DNA of 64,000 bases from Zingiber officinale (taxonomy: Eukaryota > Streptophyta > Magnoliopsida > Zingiberales > Zingiberaceae): assembly GCF_018446385.1 (NCBI RefSeq), contig NC_055989.1:130909004-130973003 (forward strand), written 5' to 3'. The position numbers and the translations under genes are program-made. Under the pieces are notes generated by a model. The model was not told the origin of the DNA, did no database searches, and saw only the letters and a program-made list of their open reading frames with translations. The first letter of the stretch is position 1. Every line of letters begins with the position of its first letter. Shown one piece after another: positions 58,972 through 64,000 of this stretch.

Positions 58972-60426
58972 TTATTTAATAAAGCCATTTAAGAAGGCAG
59001 ATTTAACATCCATTTGATAGAGCTTGAAACCTCTATGTGCAGCAAAAGCTAGCATCAAATGAATGGACTCTAATCGGGCCACGGGAGCATAAGTCTCATC
59101 ATAATCGAGATCTTCGACTTGACTATAGCCCTTGGCTACAAGTCTTGCCTTGTTTCTTACAACTTCTCCCTTTTGATTTAACTTATTTTTGAAGACCCAT
59201 TTAGTTCCAATAATGGTGGTCTTCTTAGGTCTAGGAACTAAGTCCCACACTTGGCTCCTTTCAAATTGACCTAACTCATCTTGCATAGCTATAATCCAGT
59301 CAGGATCGTGCAATGCCTCATCAACTAATTTTGGTTCAATCTTTGAAATCAATGCGACTTCATTAGACTCATTTCTAAAGAATGACCTAGTCCTAACCCC
59401 TTGTTGGATGTCTCCCACAATTTGGTCTTGGGGATGACTAGTGGCTATCCTAGATTGTCTTGGTGTTGGTGGTGCCTCATGAATGGTCTCACTAGGCACA
59501 GGCAAGGACTCAATATCAGGCAAAGGATTAGATTGAGTTCTTTGTTGCCTTTGCTCATCATCATCAGAGTCAACTTCGACTCTTTCTATGTTTCGATCAT
59601 TCAAACTTAGCCTTCTAAGTTCAAATTGAATTTCTCCTACATCCCTTGATTGATCATTTAAGTTAGGGATTTCTTCAAATGCTACATCTGAGGACTCTTC
59701 AATCAATTTAGTCCTATTGTTGTAGACTCGATAGACTTTGCTGAAGAGAGAGTACCCGACCAATATCCCTTCATCAGCCTTAGCCGTGAACTTTCCAAGA
59801 TGATCCTTGGTGTTCAAGATAAACACCTTACAACCAAACACCCTAAGATGTTTAATTGTAGGGGGTTTCCCAAACAAAAGTTCATGAGGAGTTTTTCCTA
59901 AAAACCTATGTATCAAGACTCGGTTTTGCACATAGCAAGCTGTATTCACAGCTTCAGCCCACAAGTAGCTCGGTAGTGAGTACTCATTGAGCATGCTTCG
60001 TGCAGCCTCTTGCAAAGCTCGGTTCTTTCTCTCCACAACCTCATTTTGCTGTGGGGTCCTTGGAATAGAGAACTCATGCCTATATCCCTTTTCTTGACAG
60101 AATTCTAAAAACCTATGATTTTGAAATTCCCCACCATGATCACTTCTAATGGTTTTAATTGTTGTTGATTTTTCATTTTCAGTTCTTTTACAAAAGGAAA
60201 TAAAAATATCTATGGTTTGATCCTTAGTTTTCAAAAAGAAGGTCCATGTATACCTAGTAAAGTCATCAATAATCACTAAACAGTATCTACTTCCATTTAA
60301 TGAAATAACACTACTGCAATCAAACAAATCCATATGTAATAAGTTTAAGGCAGTAGTTGTACTTACAGCGCTTTTACCTTTATGAGGCGCTTTAGTTTGC
60401 TTACCCTTCTGACATGCATCACACAA
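58972..60426 (-). CDS. Sirevirus integrase and RT N-terminus
   Basis: The C-terminal half of the HHCC zinc finger ('[18 protein letters not shown]') is followed by the integrase core with its acidic triad in 'LLHMDLFDC', '[12 protein letters not shown]' and '[17 protein letters not shown]'. A variable linker follows, then the RT start: '[20 protein letters not shown]' and '[20 protein letters not shown]'. The integrase-before-RT order is diagnostic of Ty1/copia. Confidence 0.92.
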   Translation of the reverse strand: MCDACQKGKQTKAPHKGKSAVSTTTALNLLHMDLFDCSSVISLNGSRYCLVIIDDFTRYTWTFFLKTKDQTIDIFISFCKRTENEKSTTIKTIRSDHGGEFQNHRFLEFCQEKGYRHEFSIPRTPQQNEVVERKNRALQEAARSMLNEYSLPSYLWAEAVNTACYVQNRVLIHRFLGKTPHELLFGKPPTIKHLRVFGCKVFILNTKDHLGKFTAKADEGILVGYSLFSKVYRVYNNRTKLIEESSDVAFEEIPNLNDQSRDVGEIQFELRRLSLNDRNIERVEVDSDDDEQRQQRTQSNPLPDIESLPVPSETIHEAPPTPRQSRIATSHPQDQIVGDIQQGVRTRSFFRNESNEVALISKIEPKLVDEALHDPDWIIAMQDELGQFERSQVWDLVPRPKKTTIIGTKWVFKNKLNQKGEVVRNKARLVAKGYSQVEDLDYDETYAPVARLESIHLMLAFAAHRGFKLYQMDVKSAFLNGFIK

Positions 60427-60525
60427 TTTGGTCTTTTAGTACTTAATGCTTGGTAAGCCTCGCACTAACCCTTTGTTGACCAGCTTCCGGATATTCTTCA
60501 TGTTCACATGAGCCAACCTCCTATG

Positions 60526-60948
60526 TCAAAGCCACGATTCTTCTTCTTTTGACATGAAACACTTAGCAAGAGCATTAGTAGCACTTTTAAAAGAAACTTG
60601 ATAAATGTTATCTACCCTTGTGCCTACTAGTACCGTGTCAAGTGTGTCAATATTTTTGACTAGACATTGACTCAAATGAAACTCAATTGTGTAACCCGTA
60701 TCACACAATTGACTGACACTTAGGAGATTAAAAGTCATCCCCTTGACTAGAAGGACATTCTTGATTTGGAGGCCTTCGGATATATGAATGTCTCCAACTC
60801 CTATAACCTTAAGATTACCATTGTTACCAAATGACACATTACCTCTATTTTTATTTTGAATGGTAAAAAATAGTGACTTGTCCCCGGTCATGTGCTTGGA
60901 GCATCCACTATCAACAAACCAAGTTGATAGACGCTCCCCCTTTACCAA
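60526..60948 (-). CDS. Sirevirus aspartic protease
   Basis: Copia retropepsin with the active site 'WFVDSGCSKHMTGD', then 'VSFGNNGNLKVIGVGDI' and 'NVLLVKGMTFNLLSVSQLCD'. The enzyme cleaves the Gag-Pol polyprotein. It lies directly after gag. Confidence 0.88.
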   Translation of the reverse strand: MVKGERLSTWFVDSGCSKHMTGDKSLFFTIQNKNRGNVSFGNNGNLKVIGVGDIHISEGLQIKNVLLVKGMTFNLLSVSQLCDTGYTIEFHLSQCLVKNIDTLDTVLVGTRVDNIYQVSFKSATNALAKCFMSKEEESWL

Positions 60949-60951
60949 TGC

Positions 60952-62574
60952 CTACAAGACACGAAAGATAAATGTTTTAGGTACCCAAATCTTGGGACCT
61001 AATGCATCTACAATGAAAGACTTAGGCACCCATGCCTTTGTTACCTTCTTCCTAGTCTCATGAACCCTAGAAACATGCGATCTATGAAATTGGGTTCTTG
61101 ACACTAAAGAAATAAAGCTAGACTCCTTAGGTTGGTATCCTAATCTAGCCTTGTTGTAGACCACCCTTTGGGCATTTAGAATCATGTCTAGGGTCTTAGA
61201 GCTAGTTGAGAATTTTTCAAGCATTTTCTTGAGTTTCTCAACCTCACCCTTCAAGGCCTTGTTCTCATCCTCAAGGACCTCTAGATGTAGGTCATCAACC
61301 TCATCTTCCCTAAGGGCCATCAAGTTTTCTACTTCTTCTTTTAATGATTTATTTTCTGTTTTTGATTTTTTAAGCAAGGTAGACAAATGTGTAATAGTCT
61401 TATAGCATTTTTCTAAGTGAGAAGAGGTTACCTCTTCATCATCCGAAGATGATGAAGCTGCGGCTGAAGTGCTTGAGTCATCACTCTCGGACTCGGACTC
61501 CTCCCTTGCCATGAGTGCCAATTGCCGAGTACTCTTCTCCTTCTTCTCTTCCTCCTCCGATGAGCTTGAGGAAGATTCATCCCAAGTGGCCTTGAGAGCT
61601 TTCTTCTTCTTGGCTCTTTCCTCCTTCTTTTTGGCCCGTTCCTCCTTCTTGAGTTTTGGACACTCACTCCGGTAGTGACCTTTCTTGCTACACTCATAAC
61701 ATGTAACATTAGTCTTATCGATATTTTGATCATTAGGTTTACCTTTTCCTTTGTATCTTCGGCTTCTTCTTATAATTCTCCTCACGAAGTTGGCCATCTC
61801 GCTTGATGATGATCCGCCTTCATCATCAGACTCGGAGGAGGATGTAGATGAAGAAATCTCTTTCTCCTTCTTCTTTTCCCTCTTTCTTCTTCCATCCTTG
61901 TTCTTTGGTTCTGCAACTAAGGCAATACCTTTCTCTCTTTGACCTTTGTTAGCAAGTTCATGAAGTTCCATTTCACAAAAGAATTCGTCTAATTTAACAA
62001 TAGAAAGATCCTTGGAAACCTTGTAGGCATCTACCATAGATGACCACAAGGCATTCCTTGGAAAGGCTTTAAGAGCGTACCTTACTAGATCGTGATTCTC
62101 CACGTGTTCATCTACGGAATGTAGACCATTGATGATTTCCTTGAACCTCCCATGTAGTTCACTTACCGTTTCGTTTTCCTTCATGGTGAGATTTTGTAGT
62201 TGATTCAAGAATAGGTCCCTCTTGGCTATCTGAGAATCTCGAGTTCCTTCTTGGAGCTCGATAAGCTTGTTCCATAAATCTTTTGCACTCGAGAATGGAC
62301 CTACCTTGACGAGTTGGTCCTTGGCAATCCCACATTGTAAGGTGACTATCGCCTTGGCATCGGCTTGCCCTTTACGAGTTTGTTCGGTGGACCACCTTGA
62401 TGAATCGAGTTCCTTACCTTCTTCGTCATTCGGTGGTGTGAATCCTTCCTTGACCGAGAACCACATGGAGATATCAGTCTTGAGGTAATACTCCATGCGG
62501 CTCTTCCAATACTGAAAATCTGCTCCGTCGAAATAGGGAGGACGATTGGTGCTAAATCCTTCCTTCATAGCCAT
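60952..62574 (-). CDS. Sirevirus Gag
   Basis: A 540-residue frame. The N-terminal capsid domain contains 'RPPYFDGADFQYWKSRMEYY', 'LFLNQLQNLTMKENETVSEL' and 'FPRNALWSSMVDAYKVSKDL'. A Lys/Ser-rich linker leads to a CCHC knuckle 'CYECSKKGHYRSEC', and a strongly acidic/serine-rich region with 'QLALMAREESESES' follows. The coiled-coil tail (about residues 390-470, heptad-like 'LKEEVENLM', 'LKGEVEKLKKML') is typical of Sirevirus Gag, some members of which bind the host dynein light chain. Confidence 0.9.
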   Translation of the reverse strand: MAMKEGFSTNRPPYFDGADFQYWKSRMEYYLKTDISMWFSVKEGFTPPNDEEGKELDSSRWSTEQTRKGQADAKAIVTLQCGIAKDQLVKVGPFSSAKDLWNKLIELQEGTRDSQIAKRDLFLNQLQNLTMKENETVSELHGRFKEIINGLHSVDEHVENHDLVRYALKAFPRNALWSSMVDAYKVSKDLSIVKLDEFFCEMELHELANKGQREKGIALVAEPKNKDGRRKREKKKEKEISSSTSSSESDDEGGSSSSEMANFVRRIIRRSRRYKGKGKPNDQNIDKTNVTCYECSKKGHYRSECPKLKKEERAKKKEERAKKKKALKATWDESSSSSSEEEEKKEKSTRQLALMAREESESESDDSSTSAAASSSSDDEEVTSSHLEKCYKTITHLSTLLKKSKTENKSLKEEVENLMALREDEVDDLHLEVLEDENKALKGEVEKLKKMLEKFSTSSKTLDMILNAQRVVYNKARLGYQPKESSFISLVSRTQFHRSHVSRVHETRKKVTKAWVPKSFIVDALGPKIWVPKTFIFRVL

Positions 62575-62613
62575 CTTCTTTTGCTCTTTAGGGTGTTAAT
62601 CCGAATGAAAGAG

Positions 62614-62631
62614 CGCCTTGCTCTGATACCA
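62614..62631 (-). other. Primer-binding site, initiator tRNA-Met type (Sirevirus)
   Basis: The minus strand reads tggtatcagagcaaggc, adjacent to the end of the 5' LTR. It is an exact match to the usual plant iMet site. Confidence 0.9.
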
Positions 62632-62633
62632 CT

Positions 62634-64000
62634 TGTTGGGATCTTAGATGGCTAGAGGGGGGGGTGAATAGCCTCTTAAAAACTTAAACACAAATTTCTA
62701 CAAAGAAACTTGTTAGCACAGCGGAATTAGGAAACTAAAACAAAGAGGAAACAAGCACACTAACACACGGATTTACGAGGTTCGGGGATAACTTGCCCCT
62801 ACTCCTCGGCGTGTCCGTAAGGTGGACGACCCCTTGATCTTCGGTAGATCGCACCCCGGATAAATTTCGGCTAAAGATCCTCCTTCTCGGTGGAGTAACC
62901 TCTCCACAAAGTCTCAAGAAATATATATGTTAAAGCACAAGACTTACAGAGCTCGGTGGCAAAGAAGAATGAACTAACGCTTACAACCACGCGAGGATCA
63001 GTGGAAACAGAGAACTCACAGATAGCAGTTTCTCACCCGAGAGCTCAAGAACTTAGCACACCTCAACGATCAACAGAACGTTTTTTTTTTCTTTTTTCAC
63101 TTTCTTTTTTTTCTTCTTGTTCTTTCCTCTCGCTTTTTACTGCTTCTTAAGCCCCTGTTCTCTGCTGTCACGGATCGTGGTCAAACTGCACAGAATCATC
63201 GCTGCAGCCAATCCCTCTTCCTCCTTACCTGGTTCTCTGAACTCACACCAATGAAATCACAGTCTTTACTGGTGTCTTCTAAGCTCGAACCAATCACCAG
63301 GAGTCAAGCGGATCGCAGCCAGATCACACCAGTAGCCGTTGATGCTTCAAATGCACCATGCACCGTGAATCACAGCAGAAAGGCCATTTATCGTATTCCT
63401 CTTATGGACTTAATTTGAAATTAGGCTTGGAATGATACCTGTGATCCTGCAAACTCAAAAGCTAACAGCACAGAGGGTTATATCACATGAATCATGCAGA
63501 TCAAATGCAGTGGAGGAATCGCAGAAACAGCGAACAAATCTGATTGTGTGTGGATCGGTCACCAGACCAATCCATGGACCGATCCATGGACCGATCAGGA
63601 CATATCCTGATCGGTCGTGGAGACCGATCAGTCTGCAGGTGGATCGGTCTCCACGACCGATCCCCTGCCTTCTTCTCTTCGCAATACCATCTCCTGATCG
63701 GTCTCCAAGACCGATCAGATTGCACTCAGTGTGCTACTGAGTGTTTCCTGATCGGTCTACAGACCGATCAGATTACACTCAGTGTGCTACTGAGTGTTTC
63801 CTGATCGGTCACCAGACCTATCCATGGAAACTTAGTTTCACTGGATCGGTCTGCCGACCGATCCACTGTCTTATGTATCACTGGATTGGTCTGCCGACCG
63901 ATCCAATGTACCATGGAATGTCCACTTAGGTCCCTCTCTGACCTAATTCGGAGAACAAACTACCGAGCCCTCTCTGACCTAGTCCGGAGAACGAGCTACC
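62634..64000 (-). repeat. 5' LTR of the Sirevirus, cut by the window end
   Basis: It starts TGTTGGGATCTTAG on the plus strand, and 1367 bp are visible. Alignment by eye with the 3' LTR shows roughly 18-20 substitutions and a few length changes, the largest a loss or gain of one palindrome dyad near 63.6 kb. The remaining 390 bp or so should lie just beyond the window. Confidence 0.92.

Larger units (their letters stand above)
52994..64000 (-). mobile_element. Sirevirus (Ty1/copia, SIRE/Maximus type), nearly whole; 5' LTR runs off the right edge
   Basis: On the minus strand: 5' LTR (64000+ to 62634), iMet primer-binding site, gag, protease, integrase, reverse transcriptase, RNase H, a long spacer with an extra ORF, polypurine tract, 3' LTR (54754-52994). 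The large size, long LTRs, zinc-knuckle gag with acidic/coiled tail and sequence downstream of pol are Sirevirus features. The coding region is close to whole with a small number of breaks. The LTRs differ at about 1.4 percent of bases by my count over 1.3 kb, which suggests insertion well under a million years ago at usual plant rates. The left flank atact (52989-52993) is the expected target duplication. Confidence 0.9.

Overview
This is nuclear DNA of a flowering plant. Two host coding blocks (SYP124-like and VTE5 exon 1) are very GC-rich while their surroundings are AT-rich, which is typical of commelinid monocots. I suspect a monocot such as a member of the Zingiberales, but the sequence does not prove it. 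Host genes are separated by retrotransposon nests and by one unusual viral fossil.

Layout. 1-10,568 is a three-layer nest of Ty3/gypsy LTR elements. An Athila element (minus, LTR 1399-3008) sits in a Tekay-type chromovirus (minus, 5' LTR 5555-7888), which sits in the 3' end of a Tat-type element (plus, 3' LTR from 9642, with an antisense extra ORF). 11,137-14,256 (+) is a phytol kinase (VTE5), tail-to-tail with a one-exon SYP124-like syntaxin at 14,452-15,378 (-). 18,371-20,585 (+) is KOC1, a kinase of the chloroplast outer envelope, with a probable 5' UTR exon near 16.8-17.07 kb. 21,955-28,785 is an endogenous pararetrovirus (Caulimoviridae) laid down as a near-perfect-geometry head-to-head inverted repeat, whose arms later received different SINE and DNA insertions. 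29,515-30,126 (-) is a one-exon CHMP1 (ESCRT-III-like) gene. 31,514-45,547 (+) is the flowering-time RNA-binding gene FCA; 16 exons can be followed with consistent phase plus a doubtful last one. Its third intron is 7.1 kb and holds a solo LTR, two Au-type SINE copies and an exact 415-bp tandem duplication. 46,610-47,525 (-) is a decayed fragment of a TOC159/TOC90-type chloroplast import GTPase. 48,301-50,084 (-) is an incompletely resolved gene for a highly acidic protein. 50,300-52,993 is repeat-like DNA without a recognisable gene. 52,994 to the window end is a young Sirevirus (Ty1/copia SIRE-Maximus type) on the minus strand with two near-identical LTRs and an extra ORF after pol.

The host genes are not an operon and act independently: tocopherol salvage, exocytosis, chloroplast import regulation, endosomal sorting and flowering/RNA 3'-end control. 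The main points of interest are the inverted viral repeat, which would fold into a long RNA hairpin if transcribed, and the recurrence of dyad-symmetric (palindromic) short-repeat arrays in the LTRs of five otherwise unrelated retrotransposon families.
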